From a bacterium (lineage in GTDB: Bacteria > Bacteroidota > Bacteroidia > Chitinophagales > Saprospiraceae), in NCBI GenBank assembly GCA_024742755.1, contig JANSXW010000030.1:1-52260 (forward strand): a stretch of DNA of 52,260 bases, read 5' to 3'. The notes under the pieces are model-generated. The model was not told the DNA's origin. It saw only the letters and a program-made list of their open reading frames with translations, and ran no database searches. The position numbers and the translations under genes are program-made. Positions 42,689 through 52,134 of this stretch are shown here, one piece after another (positions within the stretch are counted from its first letter, which is position 1; the number at the start of each line of letters is the position of its first letter).

Positions 42689-45600
42689 ATGAAGTGTTTG
42701 GTACAGTTTCTAGGACTATTTTTTTTGGCGCTCCCCCCACTTCTGGCACAAAACACCCCGATCATTTCCCCCTGCGGTGCAATAGCCAGTCCCGCCTCGA
42801 TTCAATTGATGGACAGTCTGCAGCAAGACTATGAGAACTTTGCAGCTGCATTTTCTCCCGGTAGCTACAGTGTGGTGGATATGGTCCCTGTTCAGGTCCA
42901 CATCATTCGCCGGACGGATGGCACCGGGGGTGTGACCGAAGCCGAGTTCAATGCCGGACTGAATGAAGTCAATGACTTTTTTATTAACGCGAACATGGAG
43001 TTTTTCCAGTGCGCGCCCATCAATTTCATCAACAGCGACACCTACTTCAATTTTAGCATTTCAGAAGAAACCAGCTTCTGGAACACCTATGGCGTAGAGG
43101 ATGTCCTTAACATTATTATTCCAGGGGGCAGCCTGACCACGAGCTCAGGGGGCGGCCTTTGCGGCTACGCTTACCTTCCCGGTGGCGGGCGCGACCTGAT
43201 CACTGTAGCTAAAAGCTGTTTTTCCTCCGGAGGGAACACCTTTGCGCATGAGGTGGGGCATTATTTCGGCCTCTACCATACGCACGGCAAGACCAACTGC
43301 GGAGGGCTGACCGATGAGCTTGTAAACGGCTCCAATTGCAGCACCGCCGGCGATGACATCTGCGATACGCCTGCCGACCCTGGCTTACTGGGCATTGGGT
43401 GTACCGGATATGTGGTGTCTAACTGTGTGTACACTGGTACCTTTACGGATGCCAATGGGGACTCTTACAACCCGGACGTATCCAATATCATGTCTTATGC
43501 TCCTCACAGCTGTCGAAACACCTTCTCTGCCGGCCAGTATGCACGGGCCAGCTTTTACAATACCAACGCCAGGGGCTACCTTTCCTGCGGGAATGCGCCC
43601 AGCGTGGGCTCTACCTGTACGGATGCCCAGCCTATCACCACCAATGGCAACTACTTCCCGGACGGGCCCGATGAAGGCAACGGTTGTGTAAACTGTTCCG
43701 GGGGTGCTCAGCATGCAGACTGGTTCTATTACGATGCCCCTGCCAATGGCAGTATCTCGATTAGCAGCTGCCTCAATGATGTAAATACCCGGCTTTGGGT
43801 CTACACCGGCTCCTGCGGCAACCTCACTCCAGTCGACAGCAGTGACGACGACTGCGCCATCAGCCAGAGCGGGCCGAATCTCGCCAGTGAGGTCATCATG
43901 AATGTAACGGCCGGTACCCGCTATTACTTCGAGTGGGACGACCGGTGGTCTGCGGATAATTTTGGGTTTGCCTTTTCCTATACGACTCCCTGCAGCCCAC
44001 CTTCGAATGTAGAGACCGTTTCAGCTGATTACTCTCATATTACTCAGGATTGGGAAGCGATACCCGGCGCACAAGGCTATAATGTAAGGTACCGCACCGT
44101 TCCAACTGCGCCATGGACGGTTGAGCAGGGCCTGGTCCAAAGCGAACATACCATGGAGAACCTGTCTCCTTGCAATACCCTGGAATGGCAGGTGCAGTCT
44201 GTTTGCAATGGCATCCCCAGCATCTGGAGCAATCCCTATAGCATTGCCACCACGGGGTGTTCTGATGCGTACTGCTACTCCTATGGCAACAGTTGGAGTG
44301 CGTGGATCACTAATGTGGCGCTCAGCAACTTATCCAATAACTCCGGCAACGGTAATGGATACTCCAATTTCACCAATTTAACTGCTAATGTGGTACAGGG
44401 CCAGTCCTATACCCTGATCATGAACTCCGATGATGAATTCGTAGCGCCTGTCTACTGGCGCGTGTGGGCCGACCTCAATCAGGACAGTGACTTTGAGGAC
44501 GCCGGCGAGCTGTTGCTTTCCGCTGCGACCAACAGCAGTTCGCTTGTATCCGGAGCGATCACGATCCCTGCCGGCAGCATGACTGGAAACACCCGCCTGC
44601 GCATCAGCATGGACCGCAACAACTTCCCCACGCCTTGCTCTACCGGCGGCTTTACTGACGTGGAGGACTACAGCCTTAATATTCAGCCGGGCTTCTGTAG
44701 TGCACCGTCAGCGCCATCAGTAAGCGATGTAGGTTATGCTTCTGCCCGTATTGCATGGCCCGCCTCGCCCGGTGCCAACGCTTATCAAATCAGGTACCGG
44801 ACTGTAGGCAGCTTCACCTGGTCTACCACCTCGTGGCTAACTGATACGACGGATTACATCTACAACCTTATCCCTTGTTCAAACTATCAGGTGGAGGTCA
44901 GATCGGACTGCGGCAGCAACTTTAGCGACTTTTCTGCTACTTCCGCATTTTCTACTATTGGGTGTGATGACACCTATTGCTATTCTTACGGCAACAGCCG
45001 AAATATCTGGATAGACCGCGTGAACGTTGGCGCCATTAACAATATTTCCGGCAATGACCATGGATACGGCCATTATACCAACCTGAACACCAGTGTGCAG
45101 CCTGGGAACAACTACCCCTTGTTCCTGCAGGCCCAGGGGCTGTCTTCAAGTACATTGGTCTACTGGCGGGTATGGGTGGACTTGAACCAGGATGACGACT
45201 TTGATGATGCAGGCGAACAGCTTTATCAGGGTACGAGCGGCAGCCAGGGGTCTTTAAGCGGCCAGCTGTCCATTCCAAACGGCCTGGCTTCCGGCAGTAC
45301 GCGCATGCGGGTGGCCGTTAGCACCGGAGGCTACAGCTCGCCCTGTGCCACCGGAGGTATCCGTGAAGTAGAGGACTATCAGCTGACCATAAACAACCCT
45401 GACTTCCTGACCATCACCCCTGGCAGCCTCAGTATACCGCATACCGGGGGTACCGCAGGTTTTAGTATCACCTCTAATACCAACTGGCAGGTGGCAGAGA
45501 ACGCTCCCTGGTTATCGGCCAGCCCGTTGAGCGGCCTTGGCGACGGCATTGTTACCCTGAACGCCACACCCAACCTGGGCACCAGCAGCCGTACCGTGAA

Positions 45601-48427
45601 TGTTCTTGTTACCGGAGACGGCGTGGCAGACCAAACCGTGGCCGTGACTCAGGCTGGTGCTCCTGCTAATATTGCCCTCACCCCTGCATCACAGGTGGTC
45701 ACGGCACCGGCAGGACAGACCACCGTTCAGGTCACGTCCAATACGAGCTGGACTCTGAGCTCCAGCCAAAGCTGGGCTACGCTTTCCCAAACCTCAGGAT
45801 CGGGGAATGCGACGATTACTATTTCCTACAATGAGAATATGACTTCGACGCAACGGATTGCCACCCTGACCCTAAGCAGCCCGGGACAGCCTAACCAAAC
45901 CGCCACCATACTGCAAAATGCCGCTGCCACCGGGCCTGTGCTGACCATCAGCCCGGCCAATCAGCAGGTAAGCGCCCCGGCAGGCCAAACAACGGTTTCC
46001 GTAAGTTCCAATGTGAGCTGGACAGCAAATACCAATCAGTCATGGGCCACGCTTTCTGCAAATTCAGGAAATGGAAATCAGACCCTGATCGTTTCCTTTA
46101 CGGAAAATACGACCGGCGCCCCACGTTCTGTTATGGTGATTGTGAGCACGCAAGGCCTGCCTCCCCAAATGGCAACCATTACTCAGGCAGCAGGCACAGC
46201 GGCCACCCTCACGGTAACCCCTTCCAGTATTACCACCGAGCACCCGGCCAACTGCGTGAACTTCAGCATCAGCAGTAATACCTCCTGGACGGCTAACTCC
46301 CAGACGGCATGGATTACATCTGTCACACCAGCAAGTGGCACAGGCAATGGTACGGTCACGGTTTGTTATGAAGCCAACAACAGCGGCTCCCTGCGTATTG
46401 CCAACATCCTGATCTCAGGCGGAGGTGCCTCCACGACGGCTACGATCAATCAGAATCCGCAATCCAATGTTGCGCCATGGCCGGTTACGCCCACCGGCAT
46501 CACACACACGGTGGTCCTGCCAGATACACTCTTCAGCGACCTGGGTGGCAGCATACTCAGCCCTACCGACTGGATCGGCTTCTTTTACGATGATAACGGC
46601 ACACCCCGTTGTGCTGGTGCCGGCCAATGGGACCCCAACAATAACTCAGCGGTAACTGTATACGGCGATGACGCCCAGACGCCTGCTAAAGATGGATTTG
46701 ACGAGGGAGAGTTTTTCCAGATTCGCGTACTGCAGTCCCTGACACAGGACACGCTGGATGCTCAGGGCGCGTTTGCACCAATTGACAATATCATTTCACA
46801 CACCAACCGCTTCGCGTTGGATGGGCTGAGCAAGCTTGACAGTATTTTCATCCCCACAACCGGGGCACCCTGGACGGTTACGGTGACGGGCGACAACCAC
46901 AGTGTCATTGTGCCTGATGATCTGTTTAGCAGCATCGACGGGCAGCCGCTGAGTACAGACGACTGGATCGGTTTCTTCTACACTGACACGGACACCATGC
47001 GCTGTGCCGGATTCGGACAATGGAACCCACAGAGCAATACAGTGATTACGGTATACGGCGATGACTCCCAAACGCCGGAAAAGGACGGGTTTGCACCAGG
47101 TGAGACCTTTACTGTTATGGTCTGGCGCACTTCAGAGGGGCTGGCCTATGAAGCTCTCGCGACCTATGCCCCAACGGATATCCTGATCACCCATACCGAC
47201 AGCTATGCATCGGATGGCATCAGCGCTCTGGAGAGCCTTACGGTTACCCTTGATATTTCGCTGGATATCACCCTGGATGTAGGCTGGAATACCATTTCCA
47301 GTTATGTGGTGCCTTCAGACCTGGCTATTGACCAGATTTTCAGCCCGGTAGCCACCGATGTCATTATTGTGAAGGATGGCGTTGGCAACTCCTACATTCC
47401 AACCTTTAACATCAATGACATTGGCGACTGGAACATGCTCGAGGGCTATCAGGTGAAAATGGGGAACACAAGAGTGCTGACCCTCACAGGTGAGCAAATG
47501 GACCCTCAAACCTCTATTCCGCTCAGCTCCGGCTGGCAGATCGTGGCCTACCTCAGAGACAGCCCCTCTCCGATTGCCGGTGAAATGGCTGGCATTGGCT
47601 CCAATCTCCTGATTGCTAAGAATGGCACAGGCGACACCTACATTCCGGCGCTCAATATTGACGACATTGGCAATATGATGCCCGGACGCGGCTACCACCT
47701 CCGGCTTACCGCTAATGATACCCTGACTTACAGCCCCAACTCCTTAATCAACCCGGATTTGAATGCCTTGTATGCTCCAACGCCCGGAGGTGAAGGAGAT
47801 GCCATGCTGGAGGAGCGGGCAGCCGGGTTAAAGCCTACCGGCAACAGTGCAACCCTTATCCTGCCGGCACCTGTAGCCAACCGGTGGTTAATGCCGGGTG
47901 ATGAAGTTGTGGTGACGGATGCGGAAGGGCATGTTTTTGGCCGCAGCCGTTATGAAGGCGCACACTTTGCCCTGACGGTTTGGGGAGATGATGAAGCGAC
48001 GCCACATCAGCAGGAAGCCCTAAAAGCCGGGCAGCCTTATTACCTGCAGTTGTGGCGCGGCGGGCAGCAATCGGCTGATTTTTACCTGCCATTGTTTGAA
48101 AGCGGGCAGGCACCACGCTACCGGCAGGACGATGTGCTGGTCATTAATGGCCTTGAAAAAGCAACGCTGCCTGGCAAGCAGCCGCAGGTTGCGCCCAACC
48201 CGGTCCGGGATGTGCTGAATATTGGGCACCATACTGCAAAGGCAGGCCCGGTTGAGTACCGGCTGTTCAGCCTGGATGGGCAGCTGCTGCTTCGGGGCAC
48301 CCAAACGGCAACCACGGCAGGATGGCAACAATACCAAATAAACCTGAAGCAACTGCAGGCAGGTAGCTATCTGCTTCAGGTCACGGACGCGGAGTCAACC
48401 TTCAGCCAGCAAGTGATCAAACAGTAA
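42689..48427 (+). CDS. Secreted M43-type metalloprotease with multiple domains and T9SS C-terminal domain
   Basis: 1,912 residues. Signal peptide (~1-27, …LFFLALPPLLAQ). Metalloprotease of the pappalysin/cytophagalysin group with the zinc motif HEVGHYFGLYH starting at His187 and a later NIMSYAPHSC, the Met-turn. Next a PPC-like beta domain (~320-435), then fibronectin III and GEVED-like modules in pairs (~436-902; VYWRVWADLNQDSDFEDAGE, DVEDYSL twice). Four BACON-like repeats (~905-1258; SSNTSWTL...SQSWATLS). Two copies of an unnamed module (~1263-1519; DWIGFFY..RCAG.GQW..VYGDD.QTP.KDGF) and a degenerate third (~1711-1824). Two GW...IP..NI.DIG repeats (~1528-1684). A type IX sorting domain (~1831-1912; PNPVRDVLNI, GSYLLQVT). 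The start at 42689 gives the signal peptide. It ends with a terminator at 48474. Confidence 0.93.
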   Translation: MKCLVQFLGLFFLALPPLLAQNTPIISPCGAIASPASIQLMDSLQQDYENFAAAFSPGSYSVVDMVPVQVHIIRRTDGTGGVTEAEFNAGLNEVNDFFINANMEFFQCAPINFINSDTYFNFSISEETSFWNTYGVEDVLNIIIPGGSLTTSSGGGLCGYAYLPGGGRDLITVAKSCFSSGGNTFAHEVGHYFGLYHTHGKTNCGGLTDELVNGSNCSTAGDDICDTPADPGLLGIGCTGYVVSNCVYTGTFTDANGDSYNPDVSNIMSYAPHSCRNTFSAGQYARASFYNTNARGYLSCGNAPSVGSTCTDAQPITTNGNYFPDGPDEGNGCVNCSGGAQHADWFYYDAPANGSISISSCLNDVNTRLWVYTGSCGNLTPVDSSDDDCAISQSGPNLASEVIMNVTAGTRYYFEWDDRWSADNFGFAFSYTTPCSPPSNVETVSADYSHITQDWEAIPGAQGYNVRYRTVPTAPWTVEQGLVQSEHTMENLSPCNTLEWQVQSVCNGIPSIWSNPYSIATTGCSDAYCYSYGNSWSAWITNVALSNLSNNSGNGNGYSNFTNLTANVVQGQSYTLIMNSDDEFVAPVYWRVWADLNQDSDFEDAGELLLSAATNSSSLVSGAITIPAGSMTGNTRLRISMDRNNFPTPCSTGGFTDVEDYSLNIQPGFCSAPSAPSVSDVGYASARIAWPASPGANAYQIRYRTVGSFTWSTTSWLTDTTDYIYNLIPCSNYQVEVRSDCGSNFSDFSATSAFSTIGCDDTYCYSYGNSRNIWIDRVNVGAINNISGNDHGYGHYTNLNTSVQPGNNYPLFLQAQGLSSSTLVYWRVWVDLNQDDDFDDAGEQLYQGTSGSQGSLSGQLSIPNGLASGSTRMRVAVSTGGYSSPCATGGIREVEDYQLTINNPDFLTITPGSLSIPHTGGTAGFSITSNTNWQVAENAPWLSASPLSGLGDGIVTLNATPNLGTSSRTVNVLVTGDGVADQTVAVTQAGAPANIALTPASQVVTAPAGQTTVQVTSNTSWTLSSSQSWATLSQTSGSGNATITISYNENMTSTQRIATLTLSSPGQPNQTATILQNAAATGPVLTISPANQQVSAPAGQTTVSVSSNVSWTANTNQSWATLSANSGNGNQTLIVSFTENTTGAPRSVMVIVSTQGLPPQMATITQAAGTAATLTVTPSSITTEHPANCVNFSISSNTSWTANSQTAWITSVTPASGTGNGTVTVCYEANNSGSLRIANILISGGGASTTATINQNPQSNVAPWPVTPTGITHTVVLPDTLFSDLGGSILSPTDWIGFFYDDNGTPRCAGAGQWDPNNNSAVTVYGDDAQTPAKDGFDEGEFFQIRVLQSLTQDTLDAQGAFAPIDNIISHTNRFALDGLSKLDSIFIPTTGAPWTVTVTGDNHSVIVPDDLFSSIDGQPLSTDDWIGFFYTDTDTMRCAGFGQWNPQSNTVITVYGDDSQTPEKDGFAPGETFTVMVWRTSEGLAYEALATYAPTDILITHTDSYASDGISALESLTVTLDISLDITLDVGWNTISSYVVPSDLAIDQIFSPVATDVIIVKDGVGNSYIPTFNINDIGDWNMLEGYQVKMGNTRVLTLTGEQMDPQTSIPLSSGWQIVAYLRDSPSPIAGEMAGIGSNLLIAKNGTGDTYIPALNIDDIGNMMPGRGYHLRLTANDTLTYSPNSLINPDLNALYAPTPGGEGDAMLEERAAGLKPTGNSATLILPAPVANRWLMPGDEVVVTDAEGHVFGRSRYEGAHFALTVWGDDEATPHQQEALKAGQPYYLQLWRGGQQSADFYLPLFESGQAPRYRQDDVLVINGLEKATLPGKQPQVAPNPVRDVLNIGHHTAKAGPVEYRLFSLDGQLLLRGTQTATTAGWQQYQINLKQLQAGSYLLQVTDAESTFSQQVIKQ

Positions 48428-48473
48428 CTGTACCTTCGCCATGCTCAAAATGGCGAATAACCTCAATCCTCAT

Positions 48474-48500
48474 GGGGCTGCCTTGCGCAGCCCCTTTTTT
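48474..48500 (+). terminator. Intrinsic terminator of the giant protease gene
   Basis: GGGGCTGC (48474-48481) pairs perfectly with GCAGCCCC (48487-48494), followed by TTTTTT. It lies 47 bases after the stop. Confidence 0.88.
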
Positions 48501-48526
48501 GTATATTGCCCGCAAAACACATTGCG

Positions 48527-48796
48527 ATGCGGCAAGTAAAACTGCGGATTACCGGCAAGGTACAAGGGGTATTCTACAGAGCTTCCACCCGGGAGAAGGC
48601 GCAACAGCTTGGTATCAAAGGCTGGGTAAAGAACGAGCCCGATGGTACCGTTTCGGCTGTGGGGCAGGGGCCCGGGGCGAGTCTTCAACAGTGGATAGAC
48701 TGGTGCCGGGAGGGCCCTTCGGAGGCCCGCGTCGAATCCGTGGAAGTAAAAGACCAACCTATTGCCGATTTTCAGCAATTTGAAATCATCAGATAA
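48527..48796 (+). CDS. acyP: Acylphosphatase
   Basis: 89 residues, the normal size. It has the phosphate loop RITGKVQGVFYRAST with the catalytic arginine and the KNEPDGTVSAV stretch with the catalytic asparagine. It hydrolyses acyl phosphates such as carbamoyl phosphate and acetyl phosphate. The ATG at 48527 (MRQVKLR) gives the standard length; a TTG at 48506 is unlikely. It is followed 6 bases later by the GNAT gene and probably shares a transcript with it. Confidence 0.93.
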   Translation: MRQVKLRITGKVQGVFYRASTREKAQQLGIKGWVKNEPDGTVSAVGQGPGASLQQWIDWCREGPSEARVESVEVKDQPIADFQQFEIIR

Positions 48797-48802
48797 CCCA
48801 TT

Positions 48803-49246
48803 ATGCAGATCAATATCCGTCCGGGCACTGCAGACGACCTGCCCGCCATTCACAATCTCGTACTGGAGCTCGCTGAATATGAAAAGGCCGCCCACGAATT
48901 CACAGCCTCACTGGAAGACTACCGGCGCGACTTCCGGGAAGGCGTCTTTGAGGTGCTCGTTGCAGAGCAGGGGCAGACGATCGTTGGAATGGCTTTATAC
49001 TACATGACCTACTCCACCTGGAAGGGGAAGATGCTGTACCTGGAGGACTTCGTTGTTCAGGGAGCCCACCGCCGCAGAGGGATTGGAGATGCCTTATTCG
49101 ATGCCTTTCTGGAAACGGCACGCGCCAAAGGCTGCCGGCTGGTGAAGTGGCAGGTATTGGACTGGAATGAGCCGGCTATCCGTTTTTACAGAAAAAAAGC
49201 AGCCACAATTGAGCAAGAGTGGTGGAATGGCAAAATTTTCTTGTAA
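48803..49246 (+). CDS. GNAT-family N-acetyltransferase (diamine acetyltransferase-like)
   Basis: 147 residues. A compact GNAT fold with INIRPGTADDLPAIHNLVLELAEYEKA at the start, LYLEDFVVQGAHRRRGIGDALFDAFLETARAKGC carrying the acetyl-CoA loop (RRRGIG), and VLDWNEPAIRFYRKKAA at the C-terminus. The LxxLAEYEKA start and MLYLEDFVV are like the spermidine/diamine acetyltransferase (SAT) branch. It would transfer acetyl groups to an amine; the substrate is not certain. It is followed by a promoter-like site at 49240-49271. Confidence 0.88.
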   Translation: MQINIRPGTADDLPAIHNLVLELAEYEKAAHEFTASLEDYRRDFREGVFEVLVAEQGQTIVGMALYYMTYSTWKGKMLYLEDFVVQGAHRRRGIGDALFDAFLETARAKGCRLVKWQVLDWNEPAIRFYRKKAATIEQEWWNGKIFL

Positions 49247-49271
49247 TTGTTAATATTAGTTAATACATTTG
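49240..49271 (+). promoter_or_regulatory. Promoter after the GNAT gene
   Basis: CTTG (49240-49243), a 20-base spacer and TACATTTG (49264-49271) match the TTTG/TAnnTTTG pattern with one -33 mismatch. Predicted start near 49278. No protein gene lies downstream on this strand until 51066. Confidence 0.55.
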
Positions 49272-49277
49272 AATTGA

Positions 49278-49589
49278 AACTGTTCTGACGGCAGTTTCGC
49301 AAGTCCAGAAAACTACACAACAAACAAACAAAGGCTGTTACCCTCCCGGCCTTCCTTCCGGTTTGTGGTAATCACCTTATCTATTTAGGTCTATCGCATG
49401 GGTGCCTTTCAGAGAGGCCCTAAGTGCTTATTGTTTTTGAATCATCAAAAGCATTTGTGGCATTGCTTTGTGCCAAATTGTGTGTTTTGACATGATTTAG
49501 GACAGAAGAGCTATGCACCAAGCTTACTAACTTATAGTGTTTCATAGTGTGAGGGGTAGCCACTTTACGGTGGTTGCTCCTTTTCTTTT
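49278..49589 (+). ncRNA. Candidate non-coding RNA of about 310 nt
   Basis: Downstream of the promoter, the predicted transcript opens with a hairpin (GAAACTG 49276-49282 with CAGTTTC 49292-49298) and ends at an intrinsic terminator: GGGGTAGCCAC (49553-49563) pairs with GTGGTTGCTCC (49570-49580), three G-T pairs, then TTTTCTTTT. No good reading frame was found on the plus strand. It does not look like RNase P, tmRNA or 6S by eye; no conserved core was seen. It might instead be the 3' end of the GNAT transcript. It precedes the convergent polyprenyl synthetase. Confidence 0.4.
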
Positions 49590-49703
49590 GCCCGGTCGGG
49601 CATTTATCTAGTGCGACCAGACCGAATTATTTGATAGTATTTTCAAGCTCAAGCCTTCTGTAGTGCCTGGTCGTTAACTGTCAAGCATTTACGTCTTAAT
49701 CCA

Positions 49704-50684
49704 CTAGGACTCCCGCACCAACAGCTGTTCAGCAAGCGCCCTTAGTTGCTGTTTGCCTGGCTGCGGTGCATCCAAATGATCGAGTGCGCTAAAGGCCAGG
49801 TCCTGATATTCCTGTTTTTTCCTTTCTGCCCAGTCCGGTATGCGCAGTTCCCGTAAGATTTGGGTTACGGTGCTGACTTTGCTGGCTTCGTCTTGAGGCA
49901 TTGTCGTCATCAAACGGTGCAGGGTTTGGTAGGTTGCTCCTTCGGCAAGCTCAAGGGCCTTTAGGATAAGAAATGTCTTTTTGTTTTGCAGGATATCGCC
50001 ACCGACCCGCTTGCCAAACTTTTCGGGATCTCCGAAAGTATCCAGGATGTCATCCTGAAGCTGAAAGGCAATGCCAATATTGCGCCCGAAGTCACGGAGC
50101 TGAAGCTGAGCAGCTGTCGGTGCTCCGGCAGCAATCCCTCCCATCTGAAGGCTGCCCCCAATGAGCGCTGCTGTTTTGAGCTCGATCATATTGATATATT
50201 CCGAAATTGTGACATCATTTCGGGACTCAAAGTCGACATCAAACTGCTGCCCTTCGCAAACTTCTATGGCCACGGTGTTAAAGACGTTCAGCAGGTCTGC
50301 CACCTCTTTAGGCGTTTTGCCTCCCTTTGCCAGGAACTGATAGGCGCAAATCAGCATAACATCACCGCTAAGGATGCCCGTATTCAGCCCATATTTGGTG
50401 TGCACAGCAGGGCGCCCCCTTCGCAGGGGAGCTTCATCCATAATATCATCGTGCACCAGAGAAAAGTTATGGAAAACCTCCACAGCCATAGCGACGGGCA
50501 AGGTGTGCGCGGTATCACCTTTAAAAAGCGCGCCCGCCATTAGTACCAGGACCGGCCGCAGCCGCTTTCCGGAAGAAGACATAATATATTCTACTGGTTC
50601 GTAGAGCCCCTGTGGCTCCTGCGAAAAAGCGTGCTGTTGGCGGTAAGCTTCAAAGGCCTCCCGAAGCGCTTTGATGTCAAGCAT
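49704..50684 (-). CDS. Polyprenyl diphosphate synthetase
   Basis: 326 residues, an all-helical E-type isoprenyl synthase. First aspartate-rich motif LVHDDIMDEAPLRRGRPAVH, conserved GKRLRPVLVLMAG, second motif AFQLQDDILDTFGD, and GGDILQNKKTFLILKALE. It joins isopentenyl diphosphate to allylic diphosphates; the product (farnesyl, geranylgeranyl or longer) depends on residues before the first motif, which read FHNFSLVHDD and do not settle the length by eye. A -7/-33 promoter lies upstream at 50704-50734. Confidence 0.9.
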   Translation of the reverse strand: MLDIKALREAFEAYRQQHAFSQEPQGLYEPVEYIMSSSGKRLRPVLVLMAGALFKGDTAHTLPVAMAVEVFHNFSLVHDDIMDEAPLRRGRPAVHTKYGLNTGILSGDVMLICAYQFLAKGGKTPKEVADLLNVFNTVAIEVCEGQQFDVDFESRNDVTISEYINMIELKTAALIGGSLQMGGIAAGAPTAAQLQLRDFGRNIGIAFQLQDDILDTFGDPEKFGKRVGGDILQNKKTFLILKALELAEGATYQTLHRLMTTMPQDEASKVSTVTQILRELRIPDWAERKKQEYQDLAFSALDHLDAPQPGKQQLRALAEQLLVRES

Positions 50685-50703
50685 ATAGGATATGATATTT
50701 CAA

Positions 50704-50734
50704 CAAAGATAGACAAGCAATAGGTTTCCGCAAA
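50704..50734 (-). promoter_or_regulatory. Promoter of the polyprenyl synthetase gene
   Basis: On the minus strand: TTTG (50734-50731), a 19-base spacer, TATCTTTG (50711-50704). Predicted start near 50697, about 13 bases before the start codon at 50684. Confidence 0.7.
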
Positions 50735-51065
50735 TGCGGAAGGAGTACTATGTTCAAAATTTATGCCCGCTCGAAATATACCAGTCTGACCAGCCGAGGT
50801 TGTACCTAAAGCCCAACCCTTCGGAAAAGGTGACAGGAAAAACCCTAATTAAGCGCCTCCGTATTCATTATTTTATCAAAATAATCCTAACTTTACAGGA
50901 CCAAAATTGGAACAAGCTCGATAGTAAACAGTAGTAATTAATTGACAAAGGCTAACGCAGCGTTCCGATCTTCAATATGCGATGTACAACAGCAGACCGG
51001 AGAACAGGATGCAGCGGGTCAGAGAATCGGATTGAAGCCGAGACCCAATTATTGAAATTGGCAAT
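50735..51065. other. Intergenic stretch before the first receiver gene
   Basis: AT-rich, with no credible gene, hairpin or promoter pair seen. A 66-codon frame at 50734-50934 has no family signs and begins at the promoter of the opposite gene. Confidence 0.4.
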
Positions 51066-51512
51066 ATGGTCAACAAAACAAAAGCACACAATATTCTCTT
51101 GATTGAGGATAACCCGGGGGATGTAAGGCTTACCCAGGAAGCATTCCGGGAAAGCAAAAACGATATCAAGCTCGATGTCGTCACCGATGGCATTGAAGCC
51201 ATCAAATACCTTCGCAAGGAGTCTCCTTACGAAGACGCTCCCCTCCCTGATCTCATCCTGCTGGATTTAAACCTGCCTAAGTGGGATGGACGGGAAGTCC
51301 TTGGCGTCATCAAATCTGATGAAACACTGAAACGGACGCCCGTAGTTGTGCTTACGACTTCCAATGCCGGCGTAGATATTTTGAAAAGCTACGATCTGCA
51401 CGCCAACTGCTTTATCAATAAACCTATTGACTTCGATAAATTTTTTGAAATCCTACATAAGATAGAAGACTTCTGGTTATCTACTACAATTTTACCAACC
51501 AAGGTTTCCTAA
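51066..51512 (+). CDS. Single-domain response regulator (CheY/Rcp1-like)
   Basis: 148 residues, a stand-alone receiver: acidic pair Glu14-Asp15 (IEDN), phosphoacceptor Asp67 in LLDLNLP, switch Thr97 in VVVLTTS and the conserved Lys119 in INKP. The AAxx-type loop SPYEDAPLPDLI is characteristic of Rcp1-like receivers that work with phytochrome or hybrid kinases. No output domain, so it probably passes a phosphoryl group on or controls a partner. No kinase is adjacent; the H-NOX kinase and the TPR kinase in this window lack a receiver, but pairing is speculation. Confidence 0.92.
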   Translation: MVNKTKAHNILLIEDNPGDVRLTQEAFRESKNDIKLDVVTDGIEAIKYLRKESPYEDAPLPDLILLDLNLPKWDGREVLGVIKSDETLKRTPVVVLTTSNAGVDILKSYDLHANCFINKPIDFDKFFEILHKIEDFWLSTTILPTKVS

Positions 51513-51843
51513 ACGAATCCTGACAGCCCTTTGTCCCGCCGATTATACAAGACCCCGGTTACAGCCCAGCAAGACCGGATACACCTAATGATTTTTGCAG
51601 CCAGGCCATAGCCCGGTTGTGAACTTACCATGGAACACTACACCGGCATTCCTTTGAATGCATTTGACAGGTATTTGATATCTGGGCATGGATAATCAAA
51701 CACTATGGCAGCTTGCGCCTGGCCCCGTCCCGCAAATGCCGTGAAGAGCCCTCAGATAACCGATCCAAACAGATGTCAAAGCAATTTTTAACCCCGCACC
51801 CTATGCAGGAACTGGCAAATGGGATAGATGAAAGAAGTGGTTA
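51513..51843. other. Intergenic stretch between the two receiver genes
   Basis: 331 bases. No gene, RNA or clear repeat seen; no TAnnTTTG box identified. Confidence 0.4.
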
Positions 51844-52134
51844 ATGGTTATGAGCAATAGCAATATCAGAATTTTGGTCATTGAGGATTCCGAGTCAGAC
51901 ATCGCGCTGCTGGAAGCACTTCTCAAAGAGGCCAATTACAAGCACACCTTGTTCACCTCGGACTCGCTGTCAGAGGGGCTGGAAAAGCTGTGGGAGTGTT
52001 CGCCGGATATCGTCCTGCTGGATCTTAATTTGCTGGACGTTACAGGGTTTAAAACCTTGCAGCAGTTCAGGGAAAAGGCCCCTAACACCCCGGTTATCGT
52101 CATGACCGGTTATAAGAATGAAATGAGTGCGTGA
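51844..52134 (+). pseudogene. Response regulator receiver truncated by a mobile element
   Basis: 96 residues. The first 90 are a clear receiver: IEDSESD (Glu14-Asp15), phosphoacceptor Asp60 in VLLDLNLLD and Thr88 in VIVMTGYKNE. After KNEMSA the frame stops, where a normal domain would continue about 25 residues to the conserved lysine. The sequence changes abruptly at about 52127-52135 into what looks like an insertion sequence end. The receiver cannot complete its fold. Whether an output or kinase domain followed is unknown. An ATG two codons later is an alternative start. Confidence 0.7.

Noticed and set aside
42797..43600. CRISPR-like or tandem DNA repeats in the giant protease gene
   Set aside because: Repetition there is at protein-module level with diverged DNA; no short direct repeats with spacers.
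49278..49589. RNase P, tmRNA or 6S RNA
   Set aside because: None of their conserved core sequences could be found by eye, so left as an unnamed candidate RNA.
50734..50934. 66-codon plus-strand frame before the receiver gene
   Set aside because: No similarity, no signal, and it overlaps the opposite gene's promoter; probably noise.
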